DNA from: an uncultured Eubacteriales bacterium
GTDB lineage: Bacteria; Bacillota; Clostridia; Christensenellales; CAG-314
Assembly: GCA_900546875.1 (NCBI GenBank)
Contig: URET01000037.1
Span: 1-12,210 of the forward strand
Reading direction: 5' to 3'
Length of the DNA stretch: 12,210 bases
Shown: piece by piece, positions 1 to 7,830 of the stretch
Numbering within the stretch: position 1 is the first letter of the stretch
Layout: each line of letters opens with the position of its first letter
The notes under the pieces: generated by a model
Told to the model about the DNA's origin: nothing
The model's input: only the letters and a program-made list of their open reading frames with translations
The model's database searches: none
Position numbers and translations under genes: made by a program

Positions 1-44
1 CGGGGATCGATGTAATTGCCTGTTACGGGACGGATGAAGAATAG
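1..44 (+). CDS. 3' end of a DUF1667-like gene (partial, runs off the left edge)
   Basis: Only the last 13 codons and a TAG stop (42-44) are inside the window, reading GIDVIACYGTDEE. The same residues, preceded by about 32 more, are seen in the tandem copy that follows. That longer stretch (VMKELRKVLV, then CGEVIVKNVAGTGIDVIA) resembles my recollection of the C-terminus of DUF1667 proteins, where a 'VMKEl.kv' segment leads to 'G.vi..nvlgtGvdivat'. DUF1667 proteins are small and typically sit beside GlpA/GlpB-like flavoproteins in Clostridia and Thermotogae. Their exact role is not settled; an iron-sulfur or redox accessory role is usually assumed. The kinase and FAD oxidase just downstream fit that context. 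The family call rests on recognised pattern, not on an alignment. Confidence 0.55.
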   Translation, partial: GIDVIACYGTDEE

Positions 45-69
45 AGCCGGAAGTTTATCGGAAGAAAAC

Positions 70-209
70 AAGACACGGTATTTACGGTGATGAAAGAGCT
101 GAGGAAGGTTTTGGTCACGCATAGGGTAAAATGCGGGGAAGTTATAGTGAAAAACGTTGCCGGAACGGGGATCGATGTAATTGCCTGTTACGGGACGGAT
201 GAAGAATAG
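70..209 (+). pseudogene. Duplicated C-terminal fragment of the DUF1667-like gene
   Basis: After the stop at 42-44 the same frame continues into a second copy of the gene tail, ending in TAG at 207-209, exactly 165 bp (55 codons) later. The readable part starts near codon 72 (DTVFTVMKELRKV) and has an in-frame ATG at 90, which would give a 39-residue peptide. No convincing Shine-Dalgarno sequence precedes that ATG, and the piece lacks the N-terminal, cysteine-bearing part expected of the family. It is therefore best read as a non-functional remnant of a tandem duplication. Translation by reinitiation after the upstream stop cannot be excluded. Confidence 0.6.
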
Positions 210-270
210 AGCCGGAAGTTATCGGAAGAAAACGGGCGGTTATGATGCCGTTTGTTTCAGTGCTTTGGGC

Positions 271-287
271 AGAAGGAGGAAAATATG
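271..287 (+). promoter_or_regulatory. Ribosome binding site fixing the kinase start
   Basis: AAGGAGGA lies five bases before ATG 285, an ideal Shine-Dalgarno sequence. It decides between this ATG and the longer in-frame TTG reading at 252. I see no promoter between the duplicated gene tail and this site, so the kinase is probably transcribed from upstream of the window. Confidence 0.8.
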
Positions 288-1832
288 CCGGTAAATGTAC
301 TTACTGTCGACGTGGGGACGCAAAGTCTTCGTGCTTGTATCGTAAACAAGAAGGGCGAGATCATTGCCATTGAACGTGTGAAGTACGAAAGGGCTTACCA
401 TTCGCCTCTTCCCGGTTATGCCGAACAGGATCCCGATGTTTACTGGGAGGCGCTCTGTACCGCAACAAGACGTCTCGGAGCCGGGAATCCCGAGCTTTGG
501 AAAGAAATTACGGCCATGTCGGTCACAACGATGAGAGACACATGTGTATGTGTGGATGAAGACGGGCGACCGCTCAGAGATGCCATAGTATGGCTGGATC
601 AGAGGGAGGCGGATATCGGGATAGAGGATTTTCCATTGTTTTCCAAGATAGGTTTCGGGCTGGTGGGGATGAGCGAGACCGTCAAAACGCAGAGGCGGAT
701 CACCAAAAGCAACTGGATCCGTATGAATCAGCCTGATATCTGGGAAAAAACATATAAGTACCTGCTGATATCCGGATATATAAACTATAAACTGACAGGT
801 CAGTTCAGAGACAGCGCCGCAAGTCTTATAGGTCATATACCTTTTGATTCGAAAACGCGCGGGTGGATGAACAAAAGCTCATTGCTTTATCCGGTATTCG
901 ATATAGACAAAAGCAGACTTTGTACAGTTGTGGAATCGGGAGGAGTCATAGGGACGGTCAGCGAGAGTGCCGCTCAGGCTACGGGTATAAATCCCGGAAC
1001 TGAAGTGATTGCCACAGGCAGCGACAAAGGGTGCGAGACTCTCGGATCCGGGGTGCTGAGAAACGATGAAGTAAGCTTATCTTTCGGGACGTCGGCAACG
1101 ATACAGTTTTCAAGTGACAGATATGTGGAGCCGTTGCCTTTTTTGCCGGCTTACCCAGCTGTGGCAAAGGGGTATTTCAATCCCGAAATCCAGATTTACC
1201 GCGGATATTGGATGATAAGCTGGTTCAAAAAGGAGTTTGCGGAGAAGGAGTGCGTGCAGGCTGCCGCCGAAAAAACCGAGCCGGAAGAACTGCTCAACAG
1301 ATATCTCGATTCTGTGCCGCCGGGGTGTGAAGGGCTTCTTCTTCAGCCTTATTGGTCGCCTTTGCTGCAAAATCCCGAGGCGAAAGGCAGTATCATAGGC
1401 TTTTCCGACGTACATACGCGCGTTCATATTTACCGTGCCATAATAGAAGGTATCGGGTTTGCTTTATATGAGGGCATGGAGAATATTTCGTCAAGGATGA
1501 AGACGCGCGTGAGGAAGGTCGTGGTTGCGGGGGGAGGAAGCAGATCGGATGCGATATGCAAGATAACTGCCGATATGTTCGGACTGCCGGTATACCGGCT
1601 GCATACCTATGAAGCAAGCAGTATAGGGTGTGCGCTTGCGGTATTTGTAGCCAAAGGCGAATACAGGAGTTACGATGAGGCGACGGAAGGCATGGTGCGC
1701 TATGAAAAGCCTTTTATTCCGGACGATGCTGTCCACGGCAAGTACATGCGCCTCTATAACGACGTTTACAGAAAGATTTACGGCAGACTGCATCCGCTTT
1801 ATAAAGCGATGTACGCGATCCGGAAGAAATAG
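285..1832 (+). CDS. FGGY-family carbohydrate/polyol kinase
   Basis: A 515-residue ATP-dependent kinase of the FGGY family (glycerol, xylulose, ribulose and related kinases), cytoplasmic. The N-terminal phosphate-binding motif DVGTQSLR is at residues 9-16, and a substrate-side AIVWLDQRE motif is at 100-108. GSDKGCETLGSG at 245-256 holds the expected catalytic Asp (D247). The C-terminal ATP-binding signature is VAGGGSRSDAICKITADM at 414-431, followed by EASSIGCA at 443-450. Length is typical of the family. The start is ATG 285, set by AGGAGG at 274-279; an in-frame TTG at 252 has no such site. The usual glycerol-kinase substrate loop is not evident, so glycerol is not assured as substrate. Next to a DUF1667-like tail and an AGPS-like oxidase, a glycerol- or DHAP-type triose/polyol is a reasonable inference. 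The gene is 9 bp ahead of the next one. Confidence 0.9.
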   Translation: MPVNVLTVDVGTQSLRACIVNKKGEIIAIERVKYERAYHSPLPGYAEQDPDVYWEALCTATRRLGAGNPELWKEITAMSVTTMRDTCVCVDEDGRPLRDAIVWLDQREADIGIEDFPLFSKIGFGLVGMSETVKTQRRITKSNWIRMNQPDIWEKTYKYLLISGYINYKLTGQFRDSAASLIGHIPFDSKTRGWMNKSSLLYPVFDIDKSRLCTVVESGGVIGTVSESAAQATGINPGTEVIATGSDKGCETLGSGVLRNDEVSLSFGTSATIQFSSDRYVEPLPFLPAYPAVAKGYFNPEIQIYRGYWMISWFKKEFAEKECVQAAAEKTEPEELLNRYLDSVPPGCEGLLLQPYWSPLLQNPEAKGSIIGFSDVHTRVHIYRAIIEGIGFALYEGMENISSRMKTRVRKVVVAGGGSRSDAICKITADMFGLPVYRLHTYEASSIGCALAVFVAKGEYRSYDEATEGMVRYEKPFIPDDAVHGKYMRLYNDVYRKIYGRLHPLYKAMYAIRKK

Positions 1833-1841
1833 GAGGTAATC

Positions 1842-3581
1842 ATGTCTGAGTATAAAGGATTCGAGCCTGAGTGGTATTATCCGGAGGCTCCGGAGAAGAG
1901 TTATCGTTCCATATTCAAATGGGGGGATCCGTCATACGTAAAAGTACCTAACGAAAATCTTTATAAGCTTATAAAGGAAAAGTTCCGTATGACTGACGAC
2001 GACTTCAGACATTACGACGGAGATATAGGACTTGATACAGTGAGTCTTGAAGTCCCTGTAAGGCTGAGTGACGAGCATATTGAGGCGCTCAAGGCGATCG
2101 CGGGAGAGGCTTTCGTAAAGACCGACGATTACTCCAGACTGAGCGTAGCGTACGGGAAGACCATGTATGATCTGTTGAGGCTCAGGAAGAAGATAGCGGA
2201 GAATCTTCCGGACGTCGTAGTTTATCCGGGGAGCAAGGAGCATGTGGATAAAATAGTGGCGTACGCGGCAAAGTACAAGATACCTCTTTATGTTTACGGG
2301 GGCGGGAGCAGCGTTACGAGGGGGGTGGAGTGCACTGAGGGAGGCATTTCTCTCGATATGCGGAAAAGGTTCAATAAGGTGATAGAGTTCAACGAAACCG
2401 ATCAGACTATCACGGTAGAGGCGGGTATGAGCGGACCTGTTCTTGAAAAGCATCTGAATAATGCCGTTGAGGAATTCGGTGCGAAGAGAGCTTATACATG
2501 CGGACATTTTCCGCAGTCATTCGAGTACTCGTCGGTAGGCGGCTGGGTCGTAACGAGGGGTGCGGGGCAGAATTCCACTTATTACGGAAAGATCGAGGAT
2601 ATAGTGTTGCGTCAGCATTATGCCACTCCGGCGGGGGAGATAGTGACGAGCAATTATCCCCGTGAAGCGACGGGGCCTTCGATCGGGCAGATAATGATGG
2701 GCGGAGAAGGAGCGTTCGGCGTGCTCACCCACGTGACCCTGAGAGTTTTCCGTTACATGCCCGAAAACAGGAAAAGGTTTTCTTATATGTTCAGGAACTG
2801 GCAGGACGCTATGGATGCCGCGAGAGAAATGATGCAGTGCGAAGCGGGGTATGCTTCGGTATTCCGTCTGTCGGACCCCGAAGAAACAGACGTGATGATG
2901 CGTCTTTACGGCGTTGACCGCAGTCCGCTTGCTCCCGTACTCGAAAAACTCGGATTTCATGAAGGGGAGAGGTGTTTGTTTCTGGGCTTCACCGACGGGG
3001 AAAAAGGTTACAGTGCAAACGTGGCTGAAAATATCAGGCGTATTGCGCGCGGATACAAAGCTCTGAGTCTGACGGGAAAAGTCACGAGGGCATGGGAGAA
3101 AGGCCGTTTTCTTGATCCTTATCTGAGAGACAGCATGCAGGATTTCGGCATAATGACGGACACTCTGGAATGCAGCGTAAATTGGTCGGATATGGAGAAG
3201 GTCCATTCCGAAGTGCGCAGGTACTGCAAGAGCCGTCCGGACACGGTTTGCATGACGCATATGTCGCACGTATATCCTCAGGGAGCGAATCTGTATTTCA
3301 TATTCATTGCAAAAATGAACGATACCGAAGAATTTCTGAGATATCATTCGGGCATTCTGGACGCGATACAAAAAAGCGGAGCTGCAATGAGTCATCATCA
3401 CGGTATCGGCAAGATGTTCGGACCTTGGCTTGAGGGGCAGATAGGAAGAAATGAATACGGGATCATAAAAGCCCTCAAAAATTACTTCGATCCGGACAAC
3501 ATCATGAATCCCGGAGGAACGCTCGGATTGGATATACCCGAAAATAAAAAGCGGTTTTTGAAGGACAAGGAGGAAAAGTGA
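1842..3581 (+). CDS. FAD-linked oxidase, alkylglycerone-phosphate synthase (AGPS) type
   Basis: A 579-residue flavoprotein of the FAD_binding_4 / FAD-oxidase_C (VAO-type) superfamily. The FAD domain shows YPGSKEHV at 128-135, YGGGSSVTRGVE at 152-163 and VEAGMSG at 192-198. The stretch from H222 to G242 (HFPQSFEYSSVGGW then RGAG) closely resembles the AGPS sequence 'HiPdSmEfStvGGWv.TR.sG'. MMGGEGAFGVLT is at 285-296. Near the C-terminus SHHHGIGK (517-524) matches the catalytic His cluster of AGPS, and DPDNIMNPGGTLG (550-562) closes the fold. Eukaryotic AGPS swaps the acyl chain of acyl-DHAP for a fatty alcohol, making the ether bond of ether lipids. Bacterial homologues are mostly uncharacterised, so the reaction here is an inference. 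AGGAGG (1831-1836) overlaps the kinase stop codon. The stop overlaps the mnmG start by 4 bp. Confidence 0.85.
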   Translation: MSEYKGFEPEWYYPEAPEKSYRSIFKWGDPSYVKVPNENLYKLIKEKFRMTDDDFRHYDGDIGLDTVSLEVPVRLSDEHIEALKAIAGEAFVKTDDYSRLSVAYGKTMYDLLRLRKKIAENLPDVVVYPGSKEHVDKIVAYAAKYKIPLYVYGGGSSVTRGVECTEGGISLDMRKRFNKVIEFNETDQTITVEAGMSGPVLEKHLNNAVEEFGAKRAYTCGHFPQSFEYSSVGGWVVTRGAGQNSTYYGKIEDIVLRQHYATPAGEIVTSNYPREATGPSIGQIMMGGEGAFGVLTHVTLRVFRYMPENRKRFSYMFRNWQDAMDAAREMMQCEAGYASVFRLSDPEETDVMMRLYGVDRSPLAPVLEKLGFHEGERCLFLGFTDGEKGYSANVAENIRRIARGYKALSLTGKVTRAWEKGRFLDPYLRDSMQDFGIMTDTLECSVNWSDMEKVHSEVRRYCKSRPDTVCMTHMSHVYPQGANLYFIFIAKMNDTEEFLRYHSGILDAIQKSGAAMSHHHGIGKMFGPWLEGQIGRNEYGIIKALKNYFDPDNIMNPGGTLGLDIPENKKRFLKDKEEK

Positions 3582-5473
3582 AGCAAAGCTATGACGTTAT
3601 AGTGATAGGAGCCGGGCATGCAGGGTGTGAAGCGGCGCTTGCTGCCGCTCGTCTGGGCAAAAAAACGCTTGTCATGGCGACTTGTCTTGAGACTGTGGCT
3701 TTTTGTGCCTGCAATCCTTCGATTGGAGGGACGGCAAAAGGTCAGATAGTGCGTGAGATAGACGCTCTCGGCGGCGAAATGGCAAAAAACGCGGACAAAG
3801 CCCTTTTACAGATGCGTATGCTCAATCTCGGCAAAGGTCCGGCGGTACACAGTCCGAGAGCGCAGGTGGATAAATACAGGTATCACGCGGAAATGAAGCG
3901 TACTCTCGAAAAGGAGAAGAATCTGTATCTCAGACAGGCCGAAGCGGTGGACATCGAGGCTGAGGAAGAAGGATACAAGGTAGTAAGCGCGGTCGGGACG
4001 GAATACCTTGCTCAGACAGTGATACTGGCGTGCGGGGTTTATCTCGGGAGCAGGATAATAGTCGGACCGCACGTCAGGGAAGAGGGACCGTGCGGCTTTT
4101 CTTCGGCAAAAGAACTGAGCAAGGCGATAATAAAACTCGGACATTCACTCAGGCGTTTCAAAACCGGCACGCCTGCAAGAGTGCACGGCAGGAGCATAGA
4201 TTTCACAAAGACCGAGCTGCAGAAAGGCGACGACGATATGCCCGCTTTCAGTTATTCAAACGATAAGTGTAAAAACAGCGCAGTATGTTATCTGACCTAC
4301 TCCACTCCGCAGACAAAAGAGATAATCCTGAAAAACAAACACCTTGCGCCCCTCTTCTCGGGAGGGATAGACGGCGTGGGTCCGAGGTACTGTCCTTCGA
4401 TAGAGGACAAGGTGGTAAGGTTTTCGGACAAGGAAAGGCATCAGGTATTTCTTGAGCCGGAAGGCAGGGATACGGATGAATGGTATGTACAGGGAGTAAG
4501 CTCGTCTATGCCTGCTGATATACAGTACGGGATATACAGAACTCTCACGGGACTGGAAAACGTGGAAATAATGAGAGACGCTTACGCCATAGAGTACGAT
4601 TGCATAGATCCCACGACGCTTTATCCCACTCTTATGTCCAAGTATCACCGCGGTTTGTTTTTTGCCGGGCAGATAAACGGAACGAGCGGATATGAAGAGG
4701 CTGCGGGGCAGGGGCTTCTTGCGGGAATAAACGCCGCGCGTTTTCTTGAAGGAAAAGAATGTATAGTATTGGGGAGGGAAAGGAGTTATATCGGGGTACT
4801 TATAGACGACATAACGCTGAAGGGTACAAACGAACCGTACAGAATGATGACCGGCAGAGCGGAATACAGGCTGATACTCCGCTGGGACAACGCCGATATG
4901 AGGCTTACGCCTTTAGGAAGGGAGATAGGTTTGGTAGGCGACGAGGCGTGGGAGAGATTTCTTGTAAAGAAGGAGCAGACCGAGAAGGTAAAGAGAGAGA
5001 GCAAGAAAGTCATATCTCCGAAGGAGGTCGGCGCATTCACCGAGGAAAGAGGGCTGACGTGTCCGTCAAACGGAATAAGTATGGCGGGACTGATAAAAAG
5101 AGGCGTAGGAATAAAAGAAATATGCCGTGCGTTCGGCGTGTGGGAGGACGTGTCGCCTCAGGCGCTCGAAACCGCCGAAACGGACATACGATATGAAGGG
5201 TATATTGCTCAGGCTCAGGAGCAGATCGCAAAAAACGCCGCCTTGGAAAATGCCGTTATACCCGATGATACAGATTATAAGTCGATAGAAGGGCTTCGGT
5301 TGGAGGCAAGGCAGAAGCTTGACGCAGTCAGGCCGAAGACGGTGGGAATGGCGTCGAGGATTTCGGGGGTGAGTCCCGCGGACATAAATGTGCTGATAGT
5401 ATGGCTGGCATTAAATGGCTCAAGGCGAAAACCCGGCACTGAAATATATGATGAAGGAGGAAAAAATGTATAA
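3578..5473 (+). CDS. mnmG: tRNA uridine-5-carboxymethylaminomethyl modification flavoprotein MnmG (GidA)
   Basis: With MnmE, MnmG installs the (carboxymethyl)aminomethyl group at C5 of wobble uridine 34 in several tRNAs, using FAD, NADH and methylenetetrahydrofolate; it is cytoplasmic. The 631-residue length is normal. Residues 7-20 hold the FAD dinucleotide motif (GAGHAGCEAA), then CNPSIGGTAKG (45-55) and REIDALGG (59-66). RFKTGTPARVHGRSIDF is at 193-209, PRYCPSIEDKVVRF at 269-282 and NGTSGYEEAAGQG at 367-379. The two conserved cysteines of the family are present (C45 and C272). The C-terminal MnmE/tRNA-interacting helical region is intact, with MASRISGVSPADINVL near the end. The start is GTG 3578 inside a GTGA overlap with the preceding stop, with AAGGAGG at 3567-3573. 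It overlaps nfnA by 8 bp. Placement in a metabolic operon rather than beside mnmE is unusual. Confidence 0.95.
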   Translation: MKQSYDVIVIGAGHAGCEAALAAARLGKKTLVMATCLETVAFCACNPSIGGTAKGQIVREIDALGGEMAKNADKALLQMRMLNLGKGPAVHSPRAQVDKYRYHAEMKRTLEKEKNLYLRQAEAVDIEAEEEGYKVVSAVGTEYLAQTVILACGVYLGSRIIVGPHVREEGPCGFSSAKELSKAIIKLGHSLRRFKTGTPARVHGRSIDFTKTELQKGDDDMPAFSYSNDKCKNSAVCYLTYSTPQTKEIILKNKHLAPLFSGGIDGVGPRYCPSIEDKVVRFSDKERHQVFLEPEGRDTDEWYVQGVSSSMPADIQYGIYRTLTGLENVEIMRDAYAIEYDCIDPTTLYPTLMSKYHRGLFFAGQINGTSGYEEAAGQGLLAGINAARFLEGKECIVLGRERSYIGVLIDDITLKGTNEPYRMMTGRAEYRLILRWDNADMRLTPLGREIGLVGDEAWERFLVKKEQTEKVKRESKKVISPKEVGAFTEERGLTCPSNGISMAGLIKRGVGIKEICRAFGVWEDVSPQALETAETDIRYEGYIAQAQEQIAKNAALENAVIPDDTDYKSIEGLRLEARQKLDAVRPKTVGMASRISGVSPADINVLIVWLALNGSRRKPGTEIYDEGGKNV

Positions 5474-6287
5474 GGTAACAGAGAAAAAGAGGCTGGCGGA
5501 TAAAGTTTACGAATACGAAATAGAAGCGCCGGCAATAACTCGCAACGCAAGACCGGGACAATTTGTGATAGTTATTTCACAAGAGGGAGGAGAGCGGCTG
5601 CCATTTACCATCGCGGGGATAGACAAAGAAAGGGGCAGAGTAAAAATAATCGTACAGACCGTAGGGTTGGGAACATTAAAACTTGAGAAGGCCGCGGATA
5701 AAGGAGAGATATTCGCAATAGCGGGGCCCTTGGGCAAGCCCACCGATTTGAGCGGATACGAGAATATCGTATTGGTGGCGGGAGGTATAGGCGCTGCAGT
5801 GATATACCCTCAGGCAGTAAGCCGCAAGCGAGAAGGAAAGCCGGCGGAGGTCATACTGGGTGCGCGGAACGAGAGTCTTTTGCTTTACGAAAAGGAGTTT
5901 GAGGAAAACGCACGTCGTCTTACGATAATGACAGACGACGGCAGCAAGGGAGAAAAAGGCTTTGTCACCGACGCTTTGGAAAAAAGGCTGAAAGAAGGCG
6001 GCGTAGACGCGGTATTTGCGGTCGGACCTCTTATCATGATGAAGTTTGTGTGCGCAGTGGCCAAGAAGTACGGCGTGAAGTGCATAATATCCATGAACAC
6101 GCTTATGGTGGACGGTACGGGGATGTGCGGCGGATGCAGGCTCACCTATTTCGGGAAGACCGTCTATGCATGCGTGGACGGCCCCGAGTTTGACGGCGAA
6201 GGCGTAGACTTTGACGAGGCTGCCGCCCGCGGGTCGACATACAGGGAATTTGAGCGTGAATGTATGCTGAGGTATAAGGGGGAGTGA
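5466..6287 (+). CDS. nfnA: NADH-dependent ferredoxin:NADP+ oxidoreductase, small subunit NfnA
   Basis: This 273-residue protein is of the dihydroorotate-dehydrogenase electron-transfer (PyrK-like) family. RPGQFVIV (29-36) and ERLPFTIAG (43-51) form the FAD-binding barrel. The NAD site is VAGGIGAAVIYP (104-115). The C-terminal [2Fe-2S] loop reads VDGTGMCGGCR (215-225), and CVDGPEFDG is at 236-244. The three cysteines C221, C224 and C236 plus D216 fit the Asp-plus-three-Cys cluster known for NfnA of Thermotoga maritima. In the NfnAB complex it takes electrons from or gives them to NADH while NfnB handles NADPH and ferredoxin. The ATG at 5466 is chosen because AAGGAGG (5454-5460) sits five bases before it, although the frame is open upstream. 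The stop is one base before nfnB. A sulfide-dehydrogenase-type annotation is common for the same family. Confidence 0.9.
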   Translation: MYKVTEKKRLADKVYEYEIEAPAITRNARPGQFVIVISQEGGERLPFTIAGIDKERGRVKIIVQTVGLGTLKLEKAADKGEIFAIAGPLGKPTDLSGYENIVLVAGGIGAAVIYPQAVSRKREGKPAEVILGARNESLLLYEKEFEENARRLTIMTDDGSKGEKGFVTDALEKRLKEGGVDAVFAVGPLIMMKFVCAVAKKYGVKCIISMNTLMVDGTGMCGGCRLTYFGKTVYACVDGPEFDGEGVDFDEAAARGSTYREFERECMLRYKGE

Positions 6288-6288
6288 T

Positions 6289-7650
6289 ATGATGAACGAA
6301 AGAAATAAACCTATTGTACAGGATCCCGAAACAAGGCGTCATAATTTTGACGAAGTATCGCTGGGGTTTGACAGGCAGAGAATGACCGACGAGGCAAACC
6401 GTTGTCTTGGGTGTAAAAATGCCGCATGTGTCACGGGCTGTCCCGTGGAGGTGAACATACCGTTATTTATAGCCGCTCTCAAAAACGACGATCCGGATAA
6501 AGCTCTTGAGATCATCAACGAAACGAACAGTCTTCCTGCCGTATGCGGGAGGGTATGTCCTCAGGAGAAGCAATGTGAAAGCAAGTGCGTAAGAGGGATA
6601 AAAGGGCAGCCGGTGGCAATAGGACAGCTGGAAAGATACGCCGGTACATACGGAAAGAGCACTTTTTCGGTGAAGCCGGACAACGGAAAGAAAGTCTGTG
6701 TGATAGGATCGGGGCCCGCTTCTTTGACATGTGCCGCAGAACTCAGGAAAGCCGGATGTGAAGTTATCGTGAAGGAAGCCTTTCATACCGCCGGCGGGGT
6801 TCTTGTGTACGGTATACCGGAATTCCGACTTCCCAAGGAGATAGTGCGGCAGGAAATAGATAAACTGAAACAGGCAGGCGTAGAATTTGAACTGAATTTT
6901 ATAGCGGGCAAAACGGAAACGCTCAGTCAGCTGAGAGAGGAATACGACGCGGTATTTATCGGTACCGGAGCGGGACTGCCCATGTTCATGAATATTCCGG
7001 GCGAGAGCTTAAAGGGCGTATACTCTGCAAACGAGTATCTTACGCGCGTCAATCTTATGAAGGCATACAAGGAAGGGGCCGATACACCTGTACTTCACGG
7101 GAAGAAGGTGTGCGTCATAGGGGCGGGGAACGTCGCCTGTGACGCAGCGCGTACCGCCCTCAGATTGGGAGCGGAAGAGGTATCCATGCTGTATCGCAGA
7201 GGGCGTGAGGAGATGCCTGCGAGAAGGGAAGAGATAGAGCATGCGGAAGAAGAAGGCGTGAAGCTTGTTTTTCTGGTCAATCCAGTGCGTTTTCTCGGGG
7301 AAAACGGCGCAGTTAACGGTGCCGAGTGCATAAGGATGGAACTTGGCGAACCGGATGCTTCGGGTCGCCGCAGACCCGTGCCCGTAGAAGGAAGCGAGTT
7401 CATATACCCTTGCGACGAGGTAATAGTAGCTTTGGGCACCGTGCCGGGACCTTTGCTTGCAGACAGCTGCCCTGAGCTCAGAAGGACAAAGAAGGGTACG
7501 ATCGAAACCGATGAAGATCTTGCCACTTCTATAGACGGTGTCTTTGCCGGAGGCGACGCTGTGACCGGTTCGGCTACCGTCATACTTGCAATGGGCGCGG
7601 GGAGGAAAGCAGCTGCTTCCATTCTCAGGTATCTCGGCAGGGCTGAATAA
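6289..7650 (+). CDS. nfnB: NADH-dependent ferredoxin:NADP+ oxidoreductase, large subunit NfnB (GltD-like)
   Basis: A 453-residue subunit of the glutamate-synthase small-subunit family, which in the NfnAB complex carries the bifurcating FAD, the NADPH site and two [4Fe-4S] clusters. Two N-terminal cysteine sets are visible: C39, C42, C47, C51 and C86, C90, C96, C100. E93 in CPQEKQC is a candidate for the glutamate ligand reported for one NfnB cluster. The FAD motif is VIGSGPAS (138-145). The NADPH motif is VIGAGNVACDAA (276-287), followed by YRRGREEMPAR (302-312). FAGGDAVTGSATV is at 419-431. No glutamate synthase large subunit is near, and nfnA is directly upstream, so Nfn is favoured over GltD. 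Two adjacent ATGs (6289 and 6292) are possible starts behind AAGGGGGAG at 6276-6284. It is the last gene of the + strand run. Confidence 0.92.
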   Translation: MMNERNKPIVQDPETRRHNFDEVSLGFDRQRMTDEANRCLGCKNAACVTGCPVEVNIPLFIAALKNDDPDKALEIINETNSLPAVCGRVCPQEKQCESKCVRGIKGQPVAIGQLERYAGTYGKSTFSVKPDNGKKVCVIGSGPASLTCAAELRKAGCEVIVKEAFHTAGGVLVYGIPEFRLPKEIVRQEIDKLKQAGVEFELNFIAGKTETLSQLREEYDAVFIGTGAGLPMFMNIPGESLKGVYSANEYLTRVNLMKAYKEGADTPVLHGKKVCVIGAGNVACDAARTALRLGAEEVSMLYRRGREEMPARREEIEHAEEEGVKLVFLVNPVRFLGENGAVNGAECIRMELGEPDASGRRRPVPVEGSEFIYPCDEVIVALGTVPGPLLADSCPELRRTKKGTIETDEDLATSIDGVFAGGDAVTGSATVILAMGAGRKAAASILRYLGRAE

Positions 7651-7655
7651 AGCCG

Positions 7656-7830
7656 GAAGGGCGTGCCGCGCGTCGCTGTCGGTCTTATGCAGAGCCGCGG
7701 ATACGTGAGCTTTTCCGGAGCGACTGTGAGTGCCCGACAGCCCGAAGGGGTGCCGCGTGCCGCTGTCGGTCTTATGCATGGTCGCGGATATGTGAGTTTT
7801 TCCGAAGCGACGGTCAAAGCTGAATAAAAT
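7656..7830 (+). repeat. Two imperfect tandem repeats of about 88 bp downstream of nfnB
   Basis: Unit A (7656-7743) and unit B (7744-7830) share a backbone from GAAGGG through GCTGTCGGTCTTATGCA to GAGCGACTGT or GAAGCGACGG. There are roughly ten mismatches in the best-matching 70 bases, mostly transitions. A further CAGCCCGA after unit B (7831-7838) marks a third boundary, and a weak resemblance continues near 7860. The nfnB end sequence GCTGAATAA (7642-7650) recurs at 7819-7827 after unit B. An 8-bp perfect inverted repeat, CCGACAGC (7734-7741) with GCTGTCGG (7762-7769), straddles the unit junction, and each unit has its own CCGCG/CGCGG pair. No T-run follows, so it is not a typical terminator. 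Confidence 0.75.

Larger units (their letters stand above)
1..233 (+). repeat. 165-bp-period tandem duplication of a gene 3' end
   Basis: Bases 1-69 recur at 166-233 with a single difference: one T is missing from the TTT run near base 55. Identity stops sharply after base 69 and base 233, so the second unit is 70-233. The first unit should begin about 95 bases left of the window. The near-perfect identity suggests a recent event, and the period being a multiple of three kept the frame. The duplicated unit carries the gene's stop codon and about 24 bases of trailing sequence. Confidence 0.9.

Noticed and set aside
2517..3401. A 294-codon open frame on the - strand
   Set aside because: It lies fully antisense to the AGPS-like gene, has no ribosome binding site and a low-complexity composition rich in His and Arg. 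It is a shadow of the + strand gene.
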